From: Candidatus Fermentibacterota bacterium
GTDB lineage: Bacteria; Fermentibacterota; Fermentibacteria; Fermentibacterales; JCC-6
Assembly (NCBI GenBank): GCA_003646025.1
Contig: QNDR01000005.1
Span: forward strand, 1 to 53,916
DNA: 53,916 nt
Reading direction: 5' to 3'
The notes beneath the pieces are model-generated. The model searched no databases, had not been told where the DNA came from, and saw only the letters and a program-made list of their open reading frames with translations. Of this stretch, positions 26,636-35,113 are shown one piece after another (positions within the stretch are counted from its first letter, which is position 1; the number at the start of each line of letters is the position of its first letter). Position numbers and translations under genes: made by a program.

Positions 26636-27280
26636 ATGAAACTATTTGTGGTTCTTGTTGCGGTAGCCTGTATCGCTTCTGCCTCGGATACACTCCGGGG
26701 AGAGCCCGGTGGAGTGGGTTATGCTCTGCCGGCCACCGATGCAGTTTACGACAGCTACGCTTACAATGCAGATGAGGTTTTCTCCACCATACCCGCTTCA
26801 TTTGGAGACTATGCTGTTGTTGACGATTTCGGATATACCGAAGCTTACATCAGAAGCTACACATGCTGGGCTGTAACAACCGCATCTCCTCCTACGGAAC
26901 TTGAGCTTCTCGTGATTGCAGACGATTCAGGACCCGAGGGAGCTCCAATACTTCAAACGACATACCCCTGTGCTGCGTGGAACAGCGGGTTCACTTTTGC
27001 CGGTTATACTGTCTGGGTCACTCATCTGGATATGTCTATGGAGCCTGTTACAACTTACGATACAGTGTGGCTTGGAACACATCGTAATGATGGAAGCAAC
27101 TGGTACCCTGCCTGCGGAACAACCGTTAACGGTATGGAAGCTTACAGAACTACAAGTGCCGGTTGGAACTGGACCCCATTAAGTTCATCCATTCAGGCCG
27201 GCGATCTGTTCAAAATAGTAAGAGATCAGCCCGTTGCACTGGAGCGAATCACCTGGGCGGAAATTAAGAATGGGTTTTAG
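26636..27280 (+). CDS. Exported protein of unknown function, tandem paralogue 2
   Basis: This 214-residue protein has a Sec signal peptide (MKLFVVLVAVACIASAS). Its mature sequence aligns end to end with the preceding gene: GGVGYALPATD, YAYNADEVFSTIPASF, YTCWAVTTAS, HRNDGSNWYPACGTTV, and a shared C-terminus TWAEIKN. By eye roughly half of positions are identical, showing a tandem duplication followed by divergence. It carries additional cysteines (for example in TTYPCAAW) absent from paralogue 1. ATG at 26636 follows AGGAAGGGG. It is a separate transcription unit with a promoter and terminator of its own. The function is unknown; both proteins are likely abundant, given strong ribosome-binding sites and terminators (inference). 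Confidence 0.85.
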   Translation: MKLFVVLVAVACIASASDTLRGEPGGVGYALPATDAVYDSYAYNADEVFSTIPASFGDYAVVDDFGYTEAYIRSYTCWAVTTASPPTELELLVIADDSGPEGAPILQTTYPCAAWNSGFTFAGYTVWVTHLDMSMEPVTTYDTVWLGTHRNDGSNWYPACGTTVNGMEAYRTTSAGWNWTPLSSSIQAGDLFKIVRDQPVALERITWAEIKNGF

Positions 27281-27286
27281 TAATTT

Positions 27287-27319
27287 GGGAGGGGCACAGT
27301 TAGTCGCCCCTCCCTTTTT
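27287..27319 (+). terminator. Rho-independent terminator
   Basis: GGGAGGGGC (27287-27295) pairs perfectly with GCCCCTCCC (27306-27314), with a 10-base loop and T5. The arms are identical to those of the terminator after paralogue 1. It lies between convergent genes and ends 5 bases before the arcC stop. Confidence 0.88.
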
Positions 27320-27324
27320 ATCCA

Positions 27325-28269
27325 TTAAGGAGTAATAGTTGTTCCGGCCTTACCCTTTAACGCGTTGATCAGATTGCCCGGGGAGGAAACAACAACCCTG
27401 GAACCGCCGTGTTCAAGAAAACCCAGAGCAGCTCTTATCTTGGGCTTCATGGAACCTGCCGCAAAATGCCCGGCATCCATGTAACCCTTTATCTCCGATG
27501 CTGTGACAGACCTCAAAGCCTTCTGATCAGGCTTGCCGTAATTGATGTACACCTCAGGCACGCCTGTTGAAATCACGAAAGTTGAAGCCTTCAGCTTTGA
27601 AGCCAGAAGGGCACTGGCATGGTCTTTGTCTATCACCGCGGCAACCCCGCGGATCTTCCTGCCCTCCCTTACAACCGGAACTCCGCCACCTCCGGCACAG
27701 ATCACTATCTGACCGGCTTCAATCAGCGCATTGATGGAAACGAGTTCCACTATCTTTTTAGGGATTGGAGAGGGAACAACCCGTCGCCAGCCGCGACCGG
27801 CATCCTCCCTCATTGCCCAGCCCTTTGCCTTCATCTTGTCTCTGGCCTCTTCTTCGCTGTAAAAAGGACCAACAGGCTTGGTGGGATTCTGAAAACCGGG
27901 GTCATCAGCTTTGACTTCGACCTGTGTGATCAGGCTGGAAATAGGGATTTCCTTTCCCCGTTCCTCTAGAACATCCCCCAGAACCTGCTGCAGGAGATAA
28001 CCTATTATGCCCTGGGTTGCAGCTACATTCGCGTCCATACCGTCTCGTGGAATAATGTGGTCTGCCTGTGCATTGCGAATGAGTTCAAAGCCTACCTGAG
28101 GTCCGTTTCCATGGGTAACAACAAGGCTGCCGAATACATCCGCAATTGAAGCAAGTTCTTCGCACACAGCCCGCGCAACTTCGTGGGTCTCTCTGTTGCC
28201 CCGTCCGGATCCCGGATTGATAAGGGAGTTCCCTCCGATGGCAACTACGATCCTGCCGGTATTCTTCAT
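27325..28269 (-). CDS. arcC: Carbamate kinase
   Basis: This enzyme makes ATP and carbamate from carbamoyl phosphate, typically the energy-yielding last step of arginine, agmatine or purine-derived fermentation. The 314-residue length fits the family. Visible landmarks are the N-terminal AIGGNSLINPG, THGNGPQVG, the long insertion around EDAGRGWRRVVPSP, AGGGGVPV and VIDKDHASALLA. The start ATG at 28269 overlaps the lspA stop (ATGA) and follows AAAGGA. No arginine deiminase or ornithine carbamoyltransferase gene is nearby, so the source of carbamoyl phosphate is unknown. Confidence 0.95.
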   Translation of the reverse strand: MKNTGRIVVAIGGNSLINPGSGRGNRETHEVARAVCEELASIADVFGSLVVTHGNGPQVGFELIRNAQADHIIPRDGMDANVAATQGIIGYLLQQVLGDVLEERGKEIPISSLITQVEVKADDPGFQNPTKPVGPFYSEEEARDKMKAKGWAMREDAGRGWRRVVPSPIPKKIVELVSINALIEAGQIVICAGGGGVPVVREGRKIRGVAAVIDKDHASALLASKLKASTFVISTGVPEVYINYGKPDQKALRSVTASEIKGYMDAGHFAAGSMKPKIRAALGFLEHGGSRVVVSSPGNLINALKGKAGTTITP

Positions 28270-28748
28270 GTCTGGTTTTCCTTTGTGGGTACCTCCAGCC
28301 GCTTCGATCCTTTGAACAGGAAAAACACGGCGATGCCCCCGATACAGATGGCGATGTCTGCTACATTGAAGGTGGGCCATCTCCACCCGGTTGATCCAAT
28401 ATCGATAAAATCGGTTACTTTTCCCATAATAAGTCTGTCTGTGAGGTTTCCTACTGCACCGCCAAGCACAACACCCAGCCACAGAACCTTTTTTCTGCCC
28501 TCGATCTTCAGCATGTAGCGCACCAGAAACACAGAAGCCAGAACGGTGAATACCGAAAGAATAACAGGGCCTCCCCACCCGAGACTGAATGCCGCTCCGG
28601 TGTTGTACCTGAGTGTTACTCTTACCACACTGCCTAAAATATCCCGGGGAACACCGTCAAGCAGAATATGTCTCATGGCCAGCTTTGTCAGCTGATCAAG
28701 CACCAGCACTGCCGCTGCCGCTGCAAAGGCTGCAGGTTTAGTTTTCAA
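28266..28748 (-). CDS. lspA: Lipoprotein signal peptidase (signal peptidase II)
   Basis: LspA is a four-helix membrane aspartyl protease that cleaves prolipoprotein signal peptides after diacylglyceryl transfer by Lgt (also in this window). Conserved regions are VLDQLTKLA, RYNTGAAFS, GGAVGNLTDR and TFNVADIAI, the last two holding the catalytic aspartates. A TTG start at 28748 gives 160 residues with N-terminus (M)KTKPAAF, a normal positively charged n-region, and overlaps the ileS TAA. Upstream in-frame candidates (ATG at 28784 and 28787) would add an unusual hydrophilic tail; neither option has a strong ribosome-binding site. ileS-lspA order is common. Confidence 0.93.
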   Translation of the reverse strand: MKTKPAAFAAAAAVLVLDQLTKLAMRHILLDGVPRDILGSVVRVTLRYNTGAAFSLGWGGPVILSVFTVLASVFLVRYMLKIEGRKKVLWLGVVLGGAVGNLTDRLIMGKVTDFIDIGSTGWRWPTFNVADIAICIGGIAVFFLFKGSKRLEVPTKENQT

Positions 28749-31503
28749 TTGTCTCAAGAACCTTTCCGCATCTGGGACAGACATCATCCGCGAAGGGATG
28801 TGTTCCAACCTCAGGAATGATCTTCCAGCATCTCTGACACTTGCCGCCTTCGGCTTTAACTACTTCTATCTCAATTGTTTCGCCAGTACCAACCAGCACT
28901 CTGGACACAATCAGGAAATCTGCCCAGCTCTCGCCAAGCGCACTCTGTACCATTTCCTCCGGGAGGGTCAGGTAAACATGGGCATCCAGTCCACCGCCTA
29001 TTGTACCCTGGGTGCGCTGCTCCTCAAGACGCTTAAGAACGTTCTTTCTGACATCCAGATACTCAGACCATGAAGACAGCTCTGCTTCTTCTTCCGCACT
29101 AAGTGAAGAATCAAGCGTGAAAAGTTCCAGATGTACACTTTCCGAATGTTTGAGACTGTCGGGTATATGATCCCATATATCCTCCGCGGTAAAAGGAATA
29201 ACAGGAGCAAGCAGCCTGCTGAGTTCAACGGTAAGCCAGCCCAGCAGTTCAACTGTGGCAGCCCTTTCCGGGCTGTGGGGATCATCACAGTACAGTCTGT
29301 CTTTTCTGGCATCGAGGTAGAGACCGGAAAGCTCTATGACCATGAAATTTCTCAACTCGCGATACACCCTGTGAAACTGGAACTTCCTGTATTCATCGAT
29401 ACAAAAAGCCATGAGTTTGCGGAACCTGAGCCAGATGTATCTGTCCAGACCTGTAAGGGTCTCCGGGTCGGGCATTTTTCCAGTGGCATCTTCCAGATTG
29501 CCCAGCATAAACCGTATTGTGTTTCTTATCTTCCTGTAGGCTTCTCTGGAATCTGCCAGCTGTCCGAGATCTGCCCTGAAATCGGAAGTGTAATCTATTC
29601 CCGCAAACCACAGACGCAGAATATCGGCACCGTTGGCACTGATTACTTTCAGAGGGGAAATTACATTTCCAAGAGATTTGGACATTTTTTTGCCCTTTTT
29701 GTCCTGAATCAGACCGTGGGTAATGATGTTGTCCACCGGACGGGAAAGACCAAGAGCATTTGAGGTGACAAGGCTTACTCCGAACCAGCCTCTGTGCTGA
29801 TCGGTGGCTTCAAGGTAAACCGATGCAGGCCTTGACAGACCGTATTCCTCTGTAAGCACATTGAAGTGACTGAGGGAACTGTCAAACCAGACATCTAGAA
29901 TATCGTCAACCCTCTTGAGGGAAGTACCTCCACAGTGGGGACACCGGGCTTTTCTTCCGTCAAGGGCAAATATTTCATCAGGAGACATGGTGAACCATAC
30001 ATCTGCACTGTCTTCAAGGACCTTTTCCGCAACCTTCGCTATCAGCTTTGAATCAAGAACCGCCTCTCCGCAGTCCGGACAGGTAAACACCGGGAGAGCA
30101 ACCCCCCATGATCGTTGTCTTGAAAGACACCAGTCGGGCCTCACAGACATCATGTTCTTCATTCTGTCGTATCCCCAGTCTGGATACCAGTTTACCTCGT
30201 CCACCATTTCCAGAACCCTTTTCTTCAGATCCCTGTGGGAAAGACTGAGAAAAAACTGCTCCGTGGCTCTGAAGATCAACGGCTTCTTGCATCGCCAGCA
30301 ATGAGGGTAGCTGTGCTTTATACTGCTTGAAGCAATCATTCTTCCAGATTCGGTGAGGTCTTCAACTATCACGGAATTTGCTTTGAAAACATGAAGCCCT
30401 CTGTACTTGCCGCCTTCTTCAGTAAACTTTCCCTCCGGCCCAACCGGGCAGAAAGTCTCAATTCCGTAATTCTGACAGACCATAAAGTCATCAGAACCGT
30501 GACCGGGAGCAGTGTGAACGCAACCGGTTCCATCGTCCATTGTTACATGATCGGCAAGAATTACCAGAGAGGTTTTCTCCGGATTAACCGGGTGTTCCAG
30601 AACAAGATTTTCAAGCTCTCTCCCTCTGAAGACCGGATCGGGTCTTACAGAACCGTCTATCTCTGAAGCCTCAATAAATGCCTGTGCCCTTCTCTCTGCC
30701 ACCAGGAAGTGTCTGTCTGCAGTGTCCACAATCACGTAGTTTTCCCCTGGATTCAGCGCAACAGCCATGTTGGCTGGAAGTGTCCACGGTGTTGTTGTCC
30801 AGATGACAACCTCAACATCACCTGGAACACCTGCTGCAAGCCAGCGATCCGGATCAACCTGCCTGAACGCAACATAAACTGAGGGCGAGGAATGATCAGC
30901 ATATTCAACTTCAGCGTCGGCAAGTGCTGTGGTACATGAAGTACACCAGTGAATAGGACGAAGACCCTGGTAGATATATCCGTCTTCAACCAGTTTTCCA
31001 AAAGCTTTTACAATACCGGCCTCATATGTCTTTTTCATTGTGAGATAGGGGTTGTCCCACCGGCCGAACACACCGAGCCGTTTGAACTCTTCACGCTGCA
31101 CATCAACGAACCCGGCAGCATAATCCCTGCATCTGTTGCGTATTTCCATAAGAGACAGCGAGGCTCTTTCCTCTCCTGCATCTGTCATTACCTTGTGTTC
31201 AATAGGCATACCATGGCAGTCCCATCCTGGAACGTAGGGAGAATAGTAACCCATCATTGTATGGCTCTTCACTATAAAATCTTTAAGTATCTTGTTAAGA
31301 GCAGTTCCAAGGTGAACATGTCCGTTGGCATAAGGCGGCCCGTCGTGAAGAACAAATGACTCGGAATCCTTTCTGGCGGCAGTTATTCTGCCCTCAATAT
31401 CCATCTCGCTCCATCTTTCAAGAAGCTCGGGTTCCCTTTTAATCAGCCCGCCCTTCATGGAGAAGCTCGTTCTGGGAAGCTTAATGGTTTCTTTGTAGTT
31501 CAC
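28738..31503 (-). CDS. ileS: Isoleucyl-tRNA synthetase
   Basis: This 921-residue class I synthetase charges tRNA-Ile with editing of valine. The HIGH-type motif is GHVHLGTALNK, the KMSKS loop is KKMSKSLGN, and the WDCHGMPIE and editing-domain segments (TTPWTLPANM, DDGTGCVHTAPGHG) are intact. A zinc-like site occurs mid-protein (FTCPDCG, ARCPHCGG), and the C-terminus ends with the bacterial IleRS zinc finger (CQRCWK to VCPRCGK). The start is GTG at 31503 after GGAGG and overlaps the end of the PNP-like gene. Confidence 0.96.
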   Translation of the reverse strand: MNYKETIKLPRTSFSMKGGLIKREPELLERWSEMDIEGRITAARKDSESFVLHDGPPYANGHVHLGTALNKILKDFIVKSHTMMGYYSPYVPGWDCHGMPIEHKVMTDAGEERASLSLMEIRNRCRDYAAGFVDVQREEFKRLGVFGRWDNPYLTMKKTYEAGIVKAFGKLVEDGYIYQGLRPIHWCTSCTTALADAEVEYADHSSPSVYVAFRQVDPDRWLAAGVPGDVEVVIWTTTPWTLPANMAVALNPGENYVIVDTADRHFLVAERRAQAFIEASEIDGSVRPDPVFRGRELENLVLEHPVNPEKTSLVILADHVTMDDGTGCVHTAPGHGSDDFMVCQNYGIETFCPVGPEGKFTEEGGKYRGLHVFKANSVIVEDLTESGRMIASSSIKHSYPHCWRCKKPLIFRATEQFFLSLSHRDLKKRVLEMVDEVNWYPDWGYDRMKNMMSVRPDWCLSRQRSWGVALPVFTCPDCGEAVLDSKLIAKVAEKVLEDSADVWFTMSPDEIFALDGRKARCPHCGGTSLKRVDDILDVWFDSSLSHFNVLTEEYGLSRPASVYLEATDQHRGWFGVSLVTSNALGLSRPVDNIITHGLIQDKKGKKMSKSLGNVISPLKVISANGADILRLWFAGIDYTSDFRADLGQLADSREAYRKIRNTIRFMLGNLEDATGKMPDPETLTGLDRYIWLRFRKLMAFCIDEYRKFQFHRVYRELRNFMVIELSGLYLDARKDRLYCDDPHSPERAATVELLGWLTVELSRLLAPVIPFTAEDIWDHIPDSLKHSESVHLELFTLDSSLSAEEEAELSSWSEYLDVRKNVLKRLEEQRTQGTIGGGLDAHVYLTLPEEMVQSALGESWADFLIVSRVLVGTGETIEIEVVKAEGGKCQRCWKIIPEVGTHPFADDVCPRCGKVLETIEN

Positions 31504-32026
31504 TACTCCTCACCTCCTCTGTTTCCTGAATAAGTGTGTTCAGGAAAGAAAAATCAGCTCTGCTCCTGTCTGCCGGTGTTCTGCAGTTCAAAACAAAAAC
31601 AACACCGGCTCCGCCGTGAGCTGCTGCAACAGCCAGGTCAATACCACTGGAAACAAGGGCATCACAGGAAAATGCCTTCAACTCTGCTCCGGTACTGAAT
31701 CTGGTATCGGGAACTTTCATAACAATACCGGATCTAACGGAGCGGTCCTGCACCCTCGGTACAATGTACATACCCCTGAGATTGGGAAACCTGGGGCCGG
31801 AAGGATGATTCGGACCTGCCAGAGAGCCTGTACCGAACAGTGCCAGATGATCCCTTACTAAAAGCCACCCGCCTGAGTTCGAAAGAGCATCAGCTCCTAT
31901 CAGAAAAGTCTTTTCTCCGTTTTCAAGCCCTTTCCTGATACTTTCCACTGAATATTCTTCACAAACAAAAATACCGTCCCGGGAAGAGACAACATCTCCC
32001 CAGTCACGGGGTATCACTATATACAT
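31481..32026 (-). CDS. Short purine-nucleoside-phosphorylase-like protein, probably inactive
   Basis: This 181-residue protein resembles only the middle and C-terminal parts of trimeric purine nucleoside phosphorylase. LLVRDHLALFG, LAGPNHPSGPRFPNL and RFSTGAELKAFSCDALV correspond to PNP segments of the type LMIRDHINL, GPND-GPRFP and GP-FET-AE--GADAV. The N-terminal phosphate-binding segment of PNP is missing, and the PNP catalytic glutamate position appears to be Ser in FSTGAE. Enzymatic phosphorolysis is therefore doubtful, and the fold may be reused for binding. The start ATG at 32026 has AGAGG at normal spacing. It lies 14 bases after the TPR/ATPase-like gene and overlaps ileS, so it is co-transcribed with both. 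Confidence 0.6.
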   Translation of the reverse strand: MYIVIPRDWGDVVSSRDGIFVCEEYSVESIRKGLENGEKTFLIGADALSNSGGWLLVRDHLALFGTGSLAGPNHPSGPRFPNLRGMYIVPRVQDRSVRSGIVMKVPDTRFSTGAELKAFSCDALVSSGIDLAVAAAHGGAGVVFVLNCRTPADRSRADFSFLNTLIQETEEVRSSELQRNH

Positions 32027-32040
32027 CGTACACCTCTCAA

Positions 32041-34656
32041 TTACTCACAGGAGGGGTAATTATGCACAAGGGGGATTGCATCTGCAAGACTTGCGGGAAG
32101 ATGTCTCACAATCTTCTGCAGCATATACAGATAGGAATGGAAGTACAGTCCGTGAGAAAGCCCCTGGGAAAGCAGCTGGCCTGCCGCACACAGACTCTGT
32201 CTGCTTGATGTAAAAAGCCAGTGGTAGTACATCTTCTCGCCTCTGAAAATATCTTCCAATTCCATAGCATCGTTCAATGACAGAAGCTCAACCGGACGGG
32301 TTTTCCCAAGAAAGCACCTGGCCACGGTGAGTCTCATCTCTGAAAGAAACGCATTCTTTTCCGACCCGGATGACACTGAAACTTCCACAGCCTCGGATAA
32401 TGCAGATTCCGCTTCTCTGTACCTGCCAGCCTGAAGAAGCATGGAACCCTTCTTGAGAAGCCCAAAGGAAAGCTTTCTCTTTTTACCTCCCTGTCTGGAA
32501 AGCTGAAGAGACCGATCTATCATTGCGATGGCAGTATCAACATCATCTCTTAAAAAAGCGATCTGTGCTGCAACGGAAAATACAGGCTCGGAAGCCTCGG
32601 CAACTTTTCCCAGGGCGGTAAATTCAACCATGGTCTCAAAACAATCTTCCGCGGCATCTACTTTCCCGAGGTTGACAAATATGCGGGCCATGTTGCCATA
32701 AGCTATACAGGCCTGCGGAAGGCTGCCCGAAGACACTGAGATCCTTACCTGCTGCATAAGTGTTCTAAGAGCTTCACTTACCTGGAAAAGCATCTGCTGA
32801 ACCACTCCAATGTTGTTCAGAATAACGATCTTCATCTGTCTGGATTCCGGAACCATGGCAAGAATTCCCAGAGCTGAAGTGTAAATCTGAAGTGCTTCAT
32901 TGTGCTTCCGGCTGTTGATAAGAGAATTAGCGTAGAGGTTGTAAATCGAAACGAGTTTGCTTCTGTTTCCTGATACATAAACCAGCTCTGTCAATCTGCT
33001 CAATTCTGCTTTCAGTCTGCTGTGTCTGCCAAGACGGTTCCACGCTTTAAGACAGGTGAAGAGCGCTTTTCTTTCAAGCCATTTCTCTCCAAGCGCTCTG
33101 GCTTCTCTTACAGCCAGAACCATTACATTCAGTGAGCCTTCAACTATTCCCCGCCTGTGCAGTTGTTCCCCCAGCTCCACAAGACAGGATACTGAGCGCA
33201 CAGAAGTTCCCGCGGAGCAGCGGAGAAGAACTCTTTCCGCCCTGTGGTAATCCCCGGCATCTCTGAATCTCCTGGACTCAATTATTTCCATGGCAAGCTC
33301 AGAAGCTTCACTGTGTGTAAATCCGCCGGACTTATGTAGAGGAAGAACATCCCCCGAGGCTGCGCACAGGCCTCTCAGAACTGAAACTTCAGAATCCCAT
33401 CCGGAACCTGCAGAATTCAAAACCTCAATAGCTTTGAGGTAAAACTCTCCTCTGTACAGATTCAAGGCGGAGAGAAAAAGAAACCTGTCGGTCTGTTCCT
33501 CAGAGAAACAAGATGCCTTCCTGTACATATCTGCCCTGCGGTATTCACCAGTGGCCATTTCAGCAGAAATCCTGTAGTACTCAGATGCCTGGCTGCTGAA
33601 TCCTGACCTGACCAGAAAATCGGCGGCTGTCTGATAAGAACGGGAGTTCTTCCCTCTTGTCTGAAGAACTACCCCGGCCGCCTTCCGTAGCAACAGGTCT
33701 TTCCCTTCAGGAGAAACCTCTTTAAGCAGGTAGTCCCGAACAGCGGTACTGGAAAATCGTGCTGCAATGTGTCCGCTCCACAGATTTATCCTGCGTCCTG
33801 TGGCAAAAACCTCTGTGTCTGCCACGCCGGACAGCTGAAAAACCTCTTCCGGGTGAAACTGCATTCCAATCACAGATGCAAAGCCTGCAAAAACAGCGAG
33901 TTCGCTGTTCTGTGCCAGAAATGAATCCAGCGCGGAAAACACATGGTCGAATACTGCACCGGTAAGCCTGTACAGCCCTGAGTACAGTTTAACAAGACCC
34001 TCGTCTCCATCAGCAGCTGCCAGCACTGTCTCCGCAGACAGATCCAGGTTGTGTTCCTGCAGGTACAGTCGAACCGCCTCGGGAGACAGCATTCCCGATT
34101 CGATAACAGCATCTGCCCCGTCAAGATCTCCACTGTCGCCGCTGAAAACAACAATCGGGGGGGTAGAAGTATCTGCGCCAGGTGAGAGCGTGAATACAGG
34201 GCAGTCTTCGCGCCCTGTGTAGTTAACAAAACAGATTACAGTTGGAAGAGACCAGGCAAAAGAGGATAATATTCTGCTTACAACAGAAGCCTCCAGAGGA
34301 GCCGCAGTTTTGTTCAAAATGAAGTTCTTAACTTTCTGCTTCACAGAGTGAAGACCGGCAACTACCTCAAGACCGGAAGCTTCAGAGCACAGAGAAATCT
34401 CGGTGGAGTGAGACCTCCAGCCGGCTTCAAATGCTGTTTCCGCGTCGGAAAAACTGTCTCCTGCAAAGTATGCGGAGAGGCTGTTACGAAGGGAATTATC
34501 ATCGGTACAGTCCACTGCTAAAACCCGGAGATTCTCAAGAACGGATTCCAGAACACCTACAAACTTCTCTGCTCCATGTATGTTCCTTACCAGAATCCGC
34601 CTGCTGTTTTCGTCAAGCGCTCTGCGGATAGACTCGGCAAGCAACTTCTCACTCAT
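32041..34656 (-). CDS. Large TPR protein with degenerate ATPase-like N-terminal region
   Basis: This is an 871-residue cytoplasmic protein with no signal peptide. Residues 1-400 look like a STAND/MalT-type ATPase region that has lost its nucleotide site. Where a P-loop is expected the sequence reads RNIHGAEKF, and the candidate Walker B strand is TVICFVNYTGRE, without DD/DE. The remainder (about 400-850) is a chain of TPR-like helical pairs, for example around IYNLYANSLINSRKHNEAL and IAYGNMARIFVNLGKVDAAE. It resembles in layout the ATPase-TPR part of the GGDEF protein at 4887-8522, but with no recognisable output domain. The ATG at 34656 overlaps the DUF167 stop by 8 bases; a TTG at 34689 is a less likely start. 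It is probably a scaffold or regulator; the partner is unknown. Confidence 0.65.
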   Translation of the reverse strand: MSEKLLAESIRRALDENSRRILVRNIHGAEKFVGVLESVLENLRVLAVDCTDDNSLRNSLSAYFAGDSFSDAETAFEAGWRSHSTEISLCSEASGLEVVAGLHSVKQKVKNFILNKTAAPLEASVVSRILSSFAWSLPTVICFVNYTGREDCPVFTLSPGADTSTPPIVVFSGDSGDLDGADAVIESGMLSPEAVRLYLQEHNLDLSAETVLAAADGDEGLVKLYSGLYRLTGAVFDHVFSALDSFLAQNSELAVFAGFASVIGMQFHPEEVFQLSGVADTEVFATGRRINLWSGHIAARFSSTAVRDYLLKEVSPEGKDLLLRKAAGVVLQTRGKNSRSYQTAADFLVRSGFSSQASEYYRISAEMATGEYRRADMYRKASCFSEEQTDRFLFLSALNLYRGEFYLKAIEVLNSAGSGWDSEVSVLRGLCAASGDVLPLHKSGGFTHSEASELAMEIIESRRFRDAGDYHRAERVLLRCSAGTSVRSVSCLVELGEQLHRRGIVEGSLNVMVLAVREARALGEKWLERKALFTCLKAWNRLGRHSRLKAELSRLTELVYVSGNRSKLVSIYNLYANSLINSRKHNEALQIYTSALGILAMVPESRQMKIVILNNIGVVQQMLFQVSEALRTLMQQVRISVSSGSLPQACIAYGNMARIFVNLGKVDAAEDCFETMVEFTALGKVAEASEPVFSVAAQIAFLRDDVDTAIAMIDRSLQLSRQGGKKRKLSFGLLKKGSMLLQAGRYREAESALSEAVEVSVSSGSEKNAFLSEMRLTVARCFLGKTRPVELLSLNDAMELEDIFRGEKMYYHWLFTSSRQSLCAAGQLLSQGLSHGLYFHSYLYMLQKIVRHLPASLADAIPLVHNYPSCE

Positions 34657-34891
34657 GATACCAGGATGGTGTAACCGAAGGAGATACAATTTTTACTGTT
34701 TTTCTTCTTGAACTTTTCCCCGATTTTATCTGCACGCCAGCAGCAGAAACACCAAATTGCTTTGACAGCCACCGTACAAGCTCCTTATTCGCCCTTCCGT
34801 CTATAGGGGGTGCTTTCAGCCTGATTTTGCAACACCCGTCATCCATAACCGAATGAAATTCGGTTGTGCTGCTGCCAGGTGATACTTTCAC
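34649..34891 (-). CDS. DUF167/YggU family protein
   Basis: This small conserved protein of unknown function matches the YggU family core: KIRLKAPPIDGRANKELVRWL, then VQIKSGKSSRRKTVKI. From the GTG at 34891 it is 80 residues, but the family's first beta strand (TVVYIRVKV) would begin upstream of that GTG. A CTG at 34915, overlapping the stop of the Trm112-like gene (CTGA) with AGGA just upstream, would give (M)[10 protein letters not shown] and a more complete domain; no ATG, GTG or TTG is available there. The 3' end overlaps the TPR protein. Confidence 0.8.
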   Translation of the reverse strand: MKVSPGSSTTEFHSVMDDGCCKIRLKAPPIDGRANKELVRWLSKQFGVSAAGVQIKSGKSSRRKTVKIVSPSVTPSWYHE

Positions 34892-34911
34892 CCTGATGTA
34901 TACTACAGTCT

Positions 34912-35100
34912 TCAGTTTTCCTGCCCGGAAACCTCAAGTGGCACAGCCTCATCCATGAGCATCACAGGAATGTCATCCCGCACAGGAAATGCAACGGCGC
35001 ACTTTCGGCAAATCAATCTTTCACTTCCATCTGTTCTGTACTCCAGCTCGCCTTTACACCGTGGACAGACCAGAATTTCAAGAAGTCTGGGGTCAACCAT
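34912..35100 (-). CDS. Trm112-like zinc-ribbon protein (UPF0434)
   Basis: This is a 62-residue protein with N-terminus [19 protein letters not shown], followed by [20 protein letters not shown]. The two CxxC pairs form a zinc ribbon. Bacterial members are small relatives of eukaryotic Trm112, which activates methyltransferases; a bacterial partner is not identifiable here. The ATG at 35100 with AAGGA upstream is chosen; an in-frame extension to 35160 would overlap the aminopeptidase gene and lacks conservation. Confidence 0.85.
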   Translation of the reverse strand: MVDPRLLEILVCPRCKGELEYRTDGSERLICRKCAVAFPVRDDIPVMLMDEAVPLEVSGQEN

Positions 35101-35113
35101 TTTTCCAGTCCTT

